Positions 10,321 through 22,300 of a DNA stretch of 64,000 bases are shown here, one piece after another (within the stretch, counting starts at the first letter, position 1; each line of letters starts with the position of its first letter). Source of the DNA: Cristatella mucedo (taxonomy: Eukaryota; Bryozoa; Phylactolaemata; Cristatellidae). The stretch covers positions 1,127,501-1,191,500 of the forward strand of contig WPIO01000098.1 of the NCBI GenBank assembly GCA_009760855.2, read 5' to 3'. The translations under genes and the position numbers were made by a program. Below the pieces are notes generated by a model, which was not told the origin of the DNA, searched no databases, and saw only the letters and a program-made list of their open reading frames with translations.

Positions 10321-13300
10321 GTATGTCTATTCTGAATTGGCTTCGTGATTGCAAAAGAGGTTCGCGTGGCTGCAGCAGTTCTGTTGGCGTCGTTGATGTT
10401 GCAGTTTGCACAATGCGTCCCACAGCAGCTAATTTGAGTTTTGCAGAGCTTTGTGGTAGGAAGCCAAAACATCAGTGAAACTAGCCTTTATGTCGAGAAA
10501 CCCTGTAGCCGATGACAAGCCCGAGCTGCATGCTCATATTCACAATCAGTTCCAATAGTTAGTAATCTCGATTCGCAGACTGTGTTTGGATTGTCTTGAT
10601 AATGCATGGTAAACTAGATAATACATTTGCCATTGAACTCCTTTGATTCTTTAATTTGTTGTTGTGTATGCGTGAATGTGTATGTGTTTGTGTGTGTGTG
10701 CACGAGCTGTTCGGGACTTTCAGAATGACCAATCACGATCAGCATTGTGGAATCGGCTAGACTGTGCTCACACTTTGACTTATAGCAGTTGTCTAAGGAA
10801 ACTCTCATTCTTTACTAGCTGATTTTACAGCCTCTTTGGTATAGCGACAGAAGTCTCTAAAAGGCAATTACCACCGCTTGCAGTGGCAAAAAAGAGTAGT
10901 AGAAGAAGAGTTAAGAAAAAGAGTATTAGAAGAAGTAGTAGAAGAGTAGTTCACCAAAACATTCGAAACCACTATTTCTAGACCGTGGTCGTGAACAGCT
11001 GCAACTTGGTCGGCCATCACGGACCTAATGCTTTGGCTCACTACGAGCCGTGATGGCACACTAGGTAAGGCGGTTGCTTTCACGACCTTGGCTGCGTGGT
11101 CGTGAGTTCGATACCTGCGGTGGGCGATTCTTTCTCGCCACTGCAAGCAGTGGTGATAACCCTAAAAGGCTCTTTTGTCGCTATGCAAAAGAGGCTGTTT
11201 AATCAACTAGGACTTTTTTTTACTAGTGGTCACGGGCTTTCCGTAACATGAACAGCTCGCCTCATGAATATCTCCATTCACTTGTCAATTGGATGGCAGA
11301 GACAATTTGGGCCTTTGATGATGCACCAGATTAGATGCACCTGATGCATTTGCAGATCATTTGGTATGATTCTGTCACCCTATCAAGGGGCTTTTATTGG
11401 ATTGCTTGTGCTTCTGTGAAATTATGGAGCACTCCGTGTTACACGTGACACTAGCATAGGAGCTATATTCAGGCATGCAGCTGATCTCTTGTTACTCTGC
11501 ATGCATTACTCTACAAGTTTCCTTCATCTCACGGTAATGAGTGGCTGGATTCATTCTCGCTGCAGGTTACCTATTAAGTCCTCCGGCAAATGTTGCTATG
11601 TTTTTATTTTAGATCTGAATCTTCCTTACATTCAGGTGCATGGGTTTTCTGGTCCTTTGATCGTGATTGATAAGACAAGCCTGGGTTTGAGGTATGCATT
11701 CGGCAGTGACTTGCCGAACCGATCAAGCTGCATGAAATGTATAGTTCTTACAAAGGGATTAAATTCTTTGATGAGGGTGCAATTACAAATTTGCTATGCT
11801 CTTATTGCTGAACTTGCAAACAGTGGCTTGGGTGCCTGCACTCGAGTGATTTCATTAGGACCAGGCATTGCAAACAATAGTAAAGTGTATGCCTTGAGCA
11901 GGGAACGGTGTGTGTGGGTATAGGGGCATAGTGTGGAGCTTGTCATCCTGCAGCCTTTGCTAGAGGCCCGCCATCCTGCCGATCTAGTTCACTGCCTCTG
12001 CGATATTTCGGTGGCATTCGATTGTGAGTAACCTCTGCATGTGGCATGCCGCAAGCGCTTGCGGCAAGGTCGTTTCTGTTGGGGCTGCAGTGGTGGCAGC
12101 GGTGGCAACATTTTCTTTCGTCTTCAGAGTTCCGAGTCACGTGATCAACGTGAGAGACATCACCAAGTATACAGGTCACAATTTTTCTGTCGATATCGTG
12201 GGTGCTGACCCACACAGAATGACGATAGGCAACTGGAGCGATCACTGGTTAGTGGCAGCTATCGAAGGAGCTGACAGTCTGCGGACTCTGCCACCGGCCG
12301 TGCGCTTTGAGTTCAGCAGCACTCCCTTGTCGCAACACGTTGAGGCACCTCAAGTGGTAAGTACCTGCGCCGGCCTGTAAAGTCTTGCTATCGCCATCGA
12401 CGTACCCCTGGAATCCTGCTGTCGCACTGTTGTGCCCAACTCTGGTGTCATGCGAATGGGTTACAGGTCAGGCAGCTGGATTGGGTGGATCGCGTGTGGC
12501 CAAAGCATCTTAAGCAGCATGGCAGGTCTGCCGTCGAGGCCGGATCTTACCCGAAAGTCCAAAAGTAAGATATCCGAGGTAGTTTAAGTTTATTGTAGGA
12601 GCATTTGGTCTGACGCAGCGTTTTATTGTGAATGGGTAAAAGTTTGCTTGCGTGAGCATGCGAGAAACCGTGTGCTTTTGGGAAGCATTAGCAAAAGCAC
12701 TAGCGTGCTCTATGAGCATATAGAATGTTGGCCGGGTGCAATGCATTGCTTCTGCAGTTCCCTTGTCATAAACCACTTTGGCGTGCAAGGCATACTTTCT
12801 GCACGCAAAGCCACGACAGCATGGAGGCCTAGGTTGTCTGGGCTTTGGTAAGATGTTCCTCACCTGGTATAAAGAGGCTTAGATTTGGCCGTGTGCTGCC
12901 AGATGAGTTGGCTAGTGGCTATGGCAAAGCTAAAATAACGTTCAGTCAAGAGGAATGCCTCAGGTCGTGGCCATGACTTTGACAGGTGAGCATCACGGAG
13001 CCAGGTAGGTGCAGCAGCTTTTTTGTCCAGCCCCCTTTGTGGTGACTAATCGGAACCACCTTCTGCCAGTGGTGGGCTCATAAGCTAGATGCTTAGGGTA
13101 TGAGCTGCTACTGCTTAGCATGCACTCCTCCTTAGGAATTGACGGCTGTCGCTCTGTTTCCTGCCTTGCTGTCTTTTTCTTGTCTTTCCTTGATAAATGC
13201 TGGACCTGGTGGCGGCCACTGCAAGTATAGCAGCTGCTACATTTGTGGCTACGGCTGCTGCCAGAGCCTGACCTATTGACCTCTACCAAGCCCGGGTGTC

Positions 13301-16300
13301 AGTTTTGTCTGTTTGCTTCGGAGCACACAGCAGTCGTTTGGCAGCTCGGATCTTCCAAAAGGCCCCGTCGTCCCCGAGCCGCTGGTTTTCCAGATTTACC
13401 AGCCGTCTCACAACGATTGCATTATTTTCTCTTTTTTGCAGGTACTGCCTCATAGCCATGAGGAGCTGCTTCGTGGGATTTACCACCGGTATCGGTGGCT
13501 CGTCGTCGTGGTTTCACGTACTTCGTGGTCAGATAGTGAGTCACCCATCACTTTTTGAATTGTTTGTATGCCTTTTAAACTGTCTGTGCCTTAGTTTAGT
13601 GCATTTCTCTTGCCGTTAGGACATATCTCGTTTCGCAGGGGAGGCACGTAATGAATCAGAGCTGCTGGAGTCGAGGTGCTTATCCTAGCAGCACATGATC
13701 CCTATGCAGTTGATGTTGTCCGCCGGTAGGCAATCTGCGATTGCACTATATATATTTAATGAATATAATTCATTTATATAGCGCCCCAAGAGAACTTAAT
13801 CTCTATTCAGGCGCTTCACATTTGCCTCGGGCCTCGAGCCCATGACCTCAGTCAGACCTTGGTCGGAGCGAGCACCCTAACCGCTAGACCAAACCAGCTC
13901 GGCTATGGCAAAAGATTGGCTCCACAGTTAAGCCTATCTGCTTTCAGTTGTTTAGCATGGCAAAATGTTGAACCTTCTTTTAAACAGTGATACCGCTTCC
14001 AAGTTACCAGTTCATTATTTATTTACCCTATCTCCTTTTCTGTAACTCAACATTTGCCGGTCCCCGGGGCTGTGTAATAAGGCTTGCTTTAGTGGCACAC
14101 AATTCTGTGGCTATGCGTCTCTACAGTAAACGTTGCAATTGCCACTTTAAATTGCTTCTCACAGACCTGTACTAGCTCCTCAATTAAGCAGATTTCGAGG
14201 TTTTGTCACTCTTAGCTACTTTCATTCTCTTGCTCTGGGCTGCCTATCAAAACTACTTCCCAATCAGACTAGTCATCGTAATAAGTAATGTCATAATAAT
14301 CGTAATAAGTCATAGTAATCTTTCAACCGTACCACTAACAACCTCAAATCCCTAGAAGGCCAATGTGTGTTTAGTTTTTATGCTCCCGAAGCCGGTAACT
14401 TAGTCCGGGCCGTCGTTCAGGCATAATTTGACTTAAAGGCGTTTAATCGGAAGCTTAAATTTCTCCTGTTCCTCGAAGCATTTGCTAGGTCCGTGTCCAT
14501 TATCCTTTGTAAGCTTATGTGCTGATACTGTGCATATTATCACTAGGCGTGATGGCACACTAGATAAGGCGGTTGCTTTCATGACCTCGGTCCTGATGTC
14601 GTGGGTTTGATTCCTGCGGTGGGCGATCCTTTATAGCCACTGCAAGCGGTGGTGATAGCTATCAAGGCTCTTTTGTCACGATACAAAAAAAGGCTGTTTA
14701 AGCAGCTAGGGTTATTACCCCATCAATATGCTTTCTTTGCAGCACAGTAAAATACATAGAAAGAGATTTAGGGTGCTGTATATTAATCTTGTTGCTATTA
14801 TTGTTTTTATTAAATGATGAGGCAGATACAGATGGGGCTGATGCACGGTGACAGAAATTGCATCGAATGAGTGGCAAGGAATGCATAGGTATGTATCTCT
14901 GTGGTGAACCCATTAAATAAAAAGGGTTCAATTTAAAACCTTACCATGGAATCAGCGAAGATCTCATTTTAAAAAGGTTGCCAATGCTTCGATAAAAGCA
15001 GAAGGCAACGAGAGGGTTCATCTCAATGTTCGATATGTGTTGTTAGGATGCCGAATGTGATGACCACATACGTGTCAGTGTGTTGCTTGCTATGCAGCAG
15101 CTCACTGTTCTGGATGCCCAGGGATTATTTCCTCTTGATAGCACGCTTGAATATGCTAATGCAATCGTCTAAAAACTGACTCGGTGCGTTCATTTGGTCA
15201 GACCCACATCCATGCTGGTGGTCTTTGCTGAGCAGTCTTGATAGCGAGGCAGATAGTCGTCTGTGCACTGTATCTCAGCTTTTGTCGACTCATTATGCCA
15301 TGCACTTGTTGCGATATTCGACGAGCGCTAGAGTTAAGATATTGGTTTACTGAGCTAAATACGAGTCTCTAGCAAACTTTTTTTTCCAGGCCAGTGCTGC
15401 GTTGAACTTGCCTTAACGGCATCGCGTATTCCATATCTGAACAGCCGATTTGTATGGAACTGCCACGATTGTAGATATTTTGGTTGCTTCCGCCGCTCGA
15501 GAAAAACTTCGAGCTTCTCGAAAAATGGATCGCGTCAGGCAGAAAGGACGATGTTTTCCTGGCAGACGAGGCGGAGGAATGTCAGCGATTCAATCTCACA
15601 CAGGGAAGAACACTGTTTCTGCCCTCTGGTAGGTGAAAGCAGTAAACACTTGTCTATTGTCAATCTCGTGCTTAATGCCCGGAGATCAGTGGTATTAATT
15701 CCAGTGCCAGCTTGAAAGCTAACATTTCAGCACGGCGCTGCTGTTACCCGGGGCTTCCTCTGGTACACTGCATGTACTTCGCTATGAGTCTCAGCTTTGA
15801 CCTAGTTGGTGCGGCACTCACTGCTGCTGCTCAATTCTGCAGCACAGCTTCTCAGTGATAGGAGCTGGCATGTTCATCTCGAGTTTTCTACATGGAGCAG
15901 CGCGTTACTTGGCATTTTGTATCATTGTTTGATCTCTCATTTGACATTTCTTCGTAGGTAGTGCATATCTAGGCAGGCCAACGTCAAGCTTGTCCAGCTA
16001 CATGACCTAAAAAGCTTTGATATGAAAAAATTTGCAACGTCGTCGAATTGTCTTCTTGATCAGCAATTTGAATAATTTTACTGCCCTGAGGATCTCGTTG
16101 AACACACAGTTAAAAATTCTGAAAACCAGCATCAGCACTGTTTCTGTAAATGCTGTCCTTGTAGGAAACCAAAATGTCGCCTTTCTGTTTATTAAGTAAA
16201 GCTCGACAAACTCGTCATGTAAAGACATGAATGCTACTAGAAGAAGACTGGCACTAGTAAGTTCAAGAGATAACTGTACATAGGTATAATGGGATGGGTT

Positions 16301-19300
16301 GAGAAGCACAGGGCTTCTTTGCTTGCAAGCTGCAGCCTTGCCAGATTGTCCTATTTCAAGACACGTTTGTCTTTTAAAATAAACCCTTAATAAAAATAGC
16401 AGATTGGCAGACCCATTTTCAAAGTATTTGCTTCGACAGTTCACCCTAATGACCCAACTATTCTATCACGTAACGGCGTAATACATTCAAATCTAGCTCT
16501 GTTCAGTCAATAGCTCTCAAATCAGACTGGATTTGGCTAGGTTTGTGCCTAGTCGGTGTGATTATTTTGTGACTTTTGTTAATCGATGTTTTCTCTTTTA
16601 GGCTGGATTTATGCTATGTTCCTCGGTGACGACATGCTAGCCTTCCACGGCAGCTTCCTGCACAGTTTTTCAGTCGCTATGCAGCACCGCGTGTGGGACA
16701 TGGAGTGCCGAGCACGGGTAGGCTGTCAGCAGTGTGCACTGGTTCTGACGACAAGAGGGTAGCTGACGAAGCTTGCTGCTTCTGATGCTCCCTTTTCCAG
16801 CCATCGCACCTATTTAGGATAGCCTTTTGTAGGTCCCTGTGATTCATCCTTCATGTGCTTATGCATGCTCATGCTGTGCATGCTCGTACTAACCACACTT
16901 CCATGCTGACCCTGTGCATGTCACCCCTAAGCATGTTATTCATGTTGTTTATCAAGGATGACATTACTCACCATTCAATAGCGTTTCCCTTTGCAGAAAA
17001 TGTAAAGAGCCTAGAAAGGGATGGAGTTCTCCGAGGGCGCTTTATCAAGTGCATTATTTTATTTATTATCGCTGCTGCTCCCTTCCCCTGCCATTGATGC
17101 TACTGGTGTGGTGCTGTTATATGTAATGCCTGTAAATCCACAAAGACTGTGTGGGTGTTGCGCAAGAGAGTTTTGCATAGCTCACTCACAGCCTAAGTGA
17201 CTTTTGGCACACACTCGGTAGCCGACCATTTCCAACTCTGCTAATCTCTGAGTTGTGCCGCTCCATCATGCAGGTCGTGCCACCGATGTATCCGTTTTTC
17301 GAGCAAATTCATTGGTACGTGCTGGAGCACTATGTGCACCTGCTTACTGGACAGACTTACTTGTCAGCAAACACCGACGATGGAGACCATAGCAAGGCAA
17401 AGGTACGGTGCATAGTCTGTCCCAGTGCAGCCTGTCCCATTTCACAGGCATATAGCTGTGGCTGGTGCTAGGGACACTGCGTGCCCCTCTCAAGAACGGC
17501 TCACAGTGAGCTGTGGTCAGTAAAGCTGGCACAATGCAAGCTTTTAGTGCTTTTAAATTGTCATTCTTAATAGGTTTCTGACCATTGCCTTGATTTCAAA
17601 TTAAAATAATGTTAAAGATCCGATCGCGTGGCAGAGGGTGCCTTCATCCAAGTGCTCCTTATCGCTCACCGGTTGCCATAGCATCAAGGTGGAGTAAGCA
17701 CCTCAGAGTCGCAGCACCGAGGAAAAGTGCTTGTTGCACTTCTCAAACCAGGTTGTGTGAGCTAGTAGTCCTGCAACTCTAAGTTCTTGGTTAAGCAGTG
17801 CGAGTAGAAGGCTTACTTAAACTAGTTTTGTAATGGATTCTTTTTTGCTTGTATATGTTTGTGCGCAGCGGCTCTTGCCGACACTCGGTGCAGCCATCCG
17901 AGTGCATTGCTGGATCTGCCAATATCTACCATGCACGTGTAGGGCCGGCAAGGCCGAGTGCCACGTCGTCGGCGGCTCGCACGTGCATGCAGCCTGTATG
18001 CACACCTCGCGATGCATGTGGGAGTGCGAGCAGAGATTATCGTATACTTTTCAGGTGATTAAGGTGTCACCTTCTCACAGTGCTGGTAAGACCTGGTCGG
18101 CTCACTTCTCTGCATTGCGAGAGCGGCATGAATTAGCATGTCCTGGCACGCTCACTCGTCGCCGTCGCATGCTTGTAAGGATAGTAGTAGTGGTCGGTCG
18201 CTGTATAGCAGTATTTACCGCTGACTGTACGATAGCTTGAGTGAGCTTCGCAAGCAGCCACAATGTGATCGGTTCGTAAACGAGCGGTTGCGACTTGCTG
18301 CACAAGTTGATCGCTTGCGGTGACTCGTATGCAAGTCACCGGCCGAATATGCTTGAGTGCTGGCTCGTCGAAGCTTCTAGTGTGTCGAGTGTCTTCGAAA
18401 GACGCGATGAAGCAGATGCTTTTCTTGCTTTCATGTGCACGATTTAGAGCATACGACTGAGCAGGAAAGAGTCCGGCTAAGCAATGGTACCGAGTGTCTT
18501 GCAGTGTGCTTTTGCAGTCGTGTCTGACCACGTCACCTTGGGTGTCAACATATTTTGTTATCGCTTGTCTTGCAGCGATTTGTAAAGTACTTGGTCAGAT
18601 TTAGTTCTCTTTGTGTGCTTTAAAAAACGACCCAATTATATGCTAGCATTGTTTTGATTGTGAGAACATGAGTCCTTTAGCCTGTAAATTAATTTTTACG
18701 TCATTTTTTAAGCTGTTGCACAATTAACTATGCTGTCTGTGCTGTGTTTATGCTTCAATCTTCAGTCTGAATTTAAATATCTATGTTCCGTAAACTGTCT
18801 GAGCAGACTATAACAGCAGGAAAATGCGCACCTCTTACGGTTGCCTTTGGGCGAGAGCTCACTTATCTTTATGCTGCTGCATCGACTGGATTGGCTTCTT
18901 CCGATTGTTCGCTGCTAGGCATGCTTTCTGAGTACCACTTGGCAGAGTTGGAGCACAAAGCTCTGAAAGACCTGTTTCTATGGCTGCAGTCTGGTCGACG
19001 CAGCGACCGTGCACCAGCCCAGCTGGTCAATTGCAGGGGCTTGCTGCAAGCTGCTCAGGTAAGCCAGCTGCTCCTGACGTGGCTAGCGGAAGTGAGGCTT
19101 GCCTAAAAACGCTGCCCTCTTCTTGTCGACAGAATCTTCTGCCAAGCGCTTGCCTGGGCGTAACGAGGCAGACTAATCTCTCTCTCTCTCTCTTCCTCCC
19201 CGTACAGGGCCTGGTCTCCAAATTGAACAATAAAGACACTCGGGCATGCTCGGCTGCAGCGTCAGCCGTCGATTCGAGGGCCTCGAACAAATGCATTGGG

Positions 19301-22300
19301 AAGAAAATGTTTATGCTGCGCTGGATCAATGACAAGAAGGTACTATATTGTATTCCATCATGTATCTTTGCATGCTGTGGTTCCTGGTCGCGCTTTCTCA
19401 TAAAAAAAAAGTAAAAACGTGCTGCCAACGCTGCACGGTATTGAGAAGTTCAGCCCTTGACTCATCCGCAGCGTACGGGTTATTCTTGTGGCATCTCGGT
19501 AAAAACCCTGGGCTAGTCACCCGTGAACGGCAAACGTACTGTTCATCATGCACTTGCAATTCGGTGGACCTAGCCAGGTTTGTGTGTGCACGTGTGCAAG
19601 TGGTGCGGATTAAGCCTTGTAAATTTCAATTAAAACCAGAAGCCAGAGGGTTCAGTTGTCACATGACGCATTGACTTCTAGCACTGCGGTTCCTTCAGCT
19701 GTGGACCCGGTTATTCCACAGTGCTACTGGCCATTGCATGGGCTGCTGTGACCTCTCAAACCCAAGGTGGCTCATTTGCAATAAAGAGTTAGTCGTGCGA
19801 GTGAGTTCGAGCAGCATGCACTTAAGCTTCGTGCACTTATAGAGACGGCTACGGCCAGGATCGATCGTTGTCGATGCTGCTGATGCTATATCAACATTGT
19901 GAGGCCACTGTTTGCTGTGCTGCTCTTTCTGGTAACGTGAGCATACCAGCACCTGTACGGTCCACTAGCTATGGACAGTGCTATATAGTGTGCATGATTG
20001 TGCAGACGCGTGCGCCCCCTCTCGTATTGCAAAGTTGTTGGGATCTTTTCGCTCTGTCAGAGATCAAGCACCGGGTCTGTTGGCTGTTTTTGGTGGCCAG
20101 CGTGACATGCGATCCTGATCTTGCCGTAGCTGCCAGGGTGATGTGTTCGTACTGCTTGCATATAGTATTAGTTACTTGCTGCTGAGCAGCAAGTGACATG
20201 TAAGCATGCTGGGCCTTAAACCCATCGCCCTTCAGCAGCCTTCGAGGGGCCTGACTGTAGCCACCTGGGGCTGGCTAAGCTGAGGTGCGGTCAACGTCCA
20301 CATATGGGAGCCTGCAGCAATTGCTCGCTTGAAAAAAGCTGTATAAAAACAGCACGCCATGCTTTAACAGAGCTAGGGCCACGAGGTTCGCAGAGCAGTC
20401 CCAGTCGGTTATTTCAATCACGAGGTGCATACTGGAAGTTTGCAATAGCGATGCATCAGTCTAAGTTACCTCTCGGCCAGCTCTTGTCTTCCTTGACCAC
20501 ACCCCTTCGTCGAATGCACCTCTGCAGGATTTCTAGCCTCAAAGTTTTTGTTCAGGCACGGCCAGCTTTACACGGTCCACGTCCACCATTCTCTGGTGCA
20601 TCTTCGGCAGTCGAGAGGATCCCATCTAACATGTCCTTGGTTACTAGGTCGTGCTTTCAACTTGTGCCCGAGCGGCCTCGAGCTGAAACTCCACTCCGAA
20701 TCTCAATTACTGTGGTGGGAGATAACACCTTGGCTAGGTAGGTCCTTGAGACCCGTCCAAATGTACCAAAACTATGAAAAAAGATAACACCTTGGACTAG
20801 ATATGTCATAGGCTTCTGCATTTTGAAGCTGCATTGTTCTGGAAGACCTCTCCAGGTCCTCACTCCAGATATCAGTTACTGATTCTCTCAGCAGAAAATC
20901 TGCAGGGTGCGCAATGCAAGCAACGAAAGTTGCAAGCCGTGACTAACTCCACTCTGTTTACTGGCAGGTACGCTCTTGTTTATTGTCGTGACCCCATTGT
21001 AATTGCATAATTTAGTAACACCCTTGTAAGCTGTTGTCGAGACGACCCTCCTAGCATTAGCTATCTTTCCGGTAACCCGCTTCGGAATGAGTTGTAGGCT
21101 ACTGCAGAGAAGCCACTAGAGTCCTCGCTTACCTTTAAAGGAACCTAATCCCAACATTGCGTATTATATGGACTCCGCAGCAGATGTCCCTGGTTACTAA
21201 ATGTATAAATAGATATCGGTGCAAGCCCTCTCGTACTCCTGATTGTGAGTCGTAGGCCGTGATGGCTATTGGTCGTCCCACGATCACTATGGTGCACTAG
21301 TGAGCATGCCTAAAACTGTCACACAGTGGCCCCCTGCAAAGCTAGAGTGCAAGTGAAAGGTGCTTTACCTAGCTGGTAAAATTGTCTTTGGAGTGCAGGT
21401 TAACCACTTGCCAGCAATCCACGAAGTGTGTTGAACTTAGCTAACCATCGTTTATCGTGCTTCCTGAACCGGCATTCACCATTCGTTTTTTATTTTAGTT
21501 AACTTCAGGGGGCTTCACTTGCATCACTGGTCCTAGGAGCTTTTGGTATCGTCGAGGGTGTACCGGAGCTCGCCTTGTAGTTACCTAGTTTAGTTTTTCT
21601 TACCTAGTGGCTGTTTTGCTACGGCTCACGCCTGAGAGAACAAACCAGTGGTCCATGTTTTTTCCTTGAGATGCAGCATTCTGCAGAATTCTAGCAAAAC
21701 AAGGCAACTTTATTCTCTTTTTGGGATCTTGTTATCTATGCTGCTGCACCGCTTGCACTAGCATTTATCCGTCATTATGAGCCACTGACGTGAGCCACGA
21801 TGTTCTTCCCAATTTCAGAGCCATCTGAGGAATTTTCTAGCAAATTGCCTCACCTAGTGGCACCATTGTTAATTAACAGCCGGCCTTTGGAATCGTTTGA
21901 TGCAATTCCTCTCTTTTTACGGTGGAGCCATTGGCCTTGCACAGCCCCTTGGCTCCATGCAGCCAGTAAAAAACCATTTTCGCTAGAGACTCCCGTTGCA
22001 TTGCTTTGCCGTTTGCCTATATCTCACAGCATGACTGTGCATCCTTGATGGCTGTAATTGCCTGCATGCAAATAATTTTTTTAGAAGAGTTAGCTGTGCC
22101 TTTGGCAAACCTATAGAGCTTCTACCGGTCTTGTAGTGTTGCTTTAATCCCTTCCAGATTTCGAGCACCTAAAATTCTCCCACATGACTTTCTGCATGTA
22201 TTGATGACGACCCCACATTGATGGCAGCAAATTTTCCTAAAGTAAAAGGAGCTCAAACTAACTTACTAGTGATTGGAAGACCCATTGCGATTCAAAATGT

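Larger units (their letters stand above)
10321..11612 (+). other. Intron holding a head-to-head pair of SINEs
   Basis: Bounded by the donor GTATGT and the acceptor TTTTTATTTTAG. It contains the minus SINE 10815-11028 and the plus SINE 11046-11210 (listed separately) and a short TG-rich run near 10678-10702. No further exon was recognised. Confidence 0.6.
13536..15474 (+). other. Intron with SINE and decayed LINE
   Basis: It holds the minus SINE of family B (13772-13903) and an old LINE 1 copy interrupted by a family A SINE (14190-14815). No further coding match. Confidence 0.6.

Noticed and set aside
11046-11130. tRNA gene
   Set aside because: The tRNA-like head is part of a SINE repeated in the window. 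It does not form a full cloverleaf and continues into SINE body sequence.
13442-13535. Possibility that the missing HxD motif is a frame or splice artefact
   Set aside because: Residues on both sides align without gaps to the family, and the neighbouring exons join in phase, so a frame error is unlikely. A base-level assembly error cannot be excluded.
20304-20741. 145-codon + frame in the long intron
   Set aside because: No domain, no phase partner and compositionally unremarkable.
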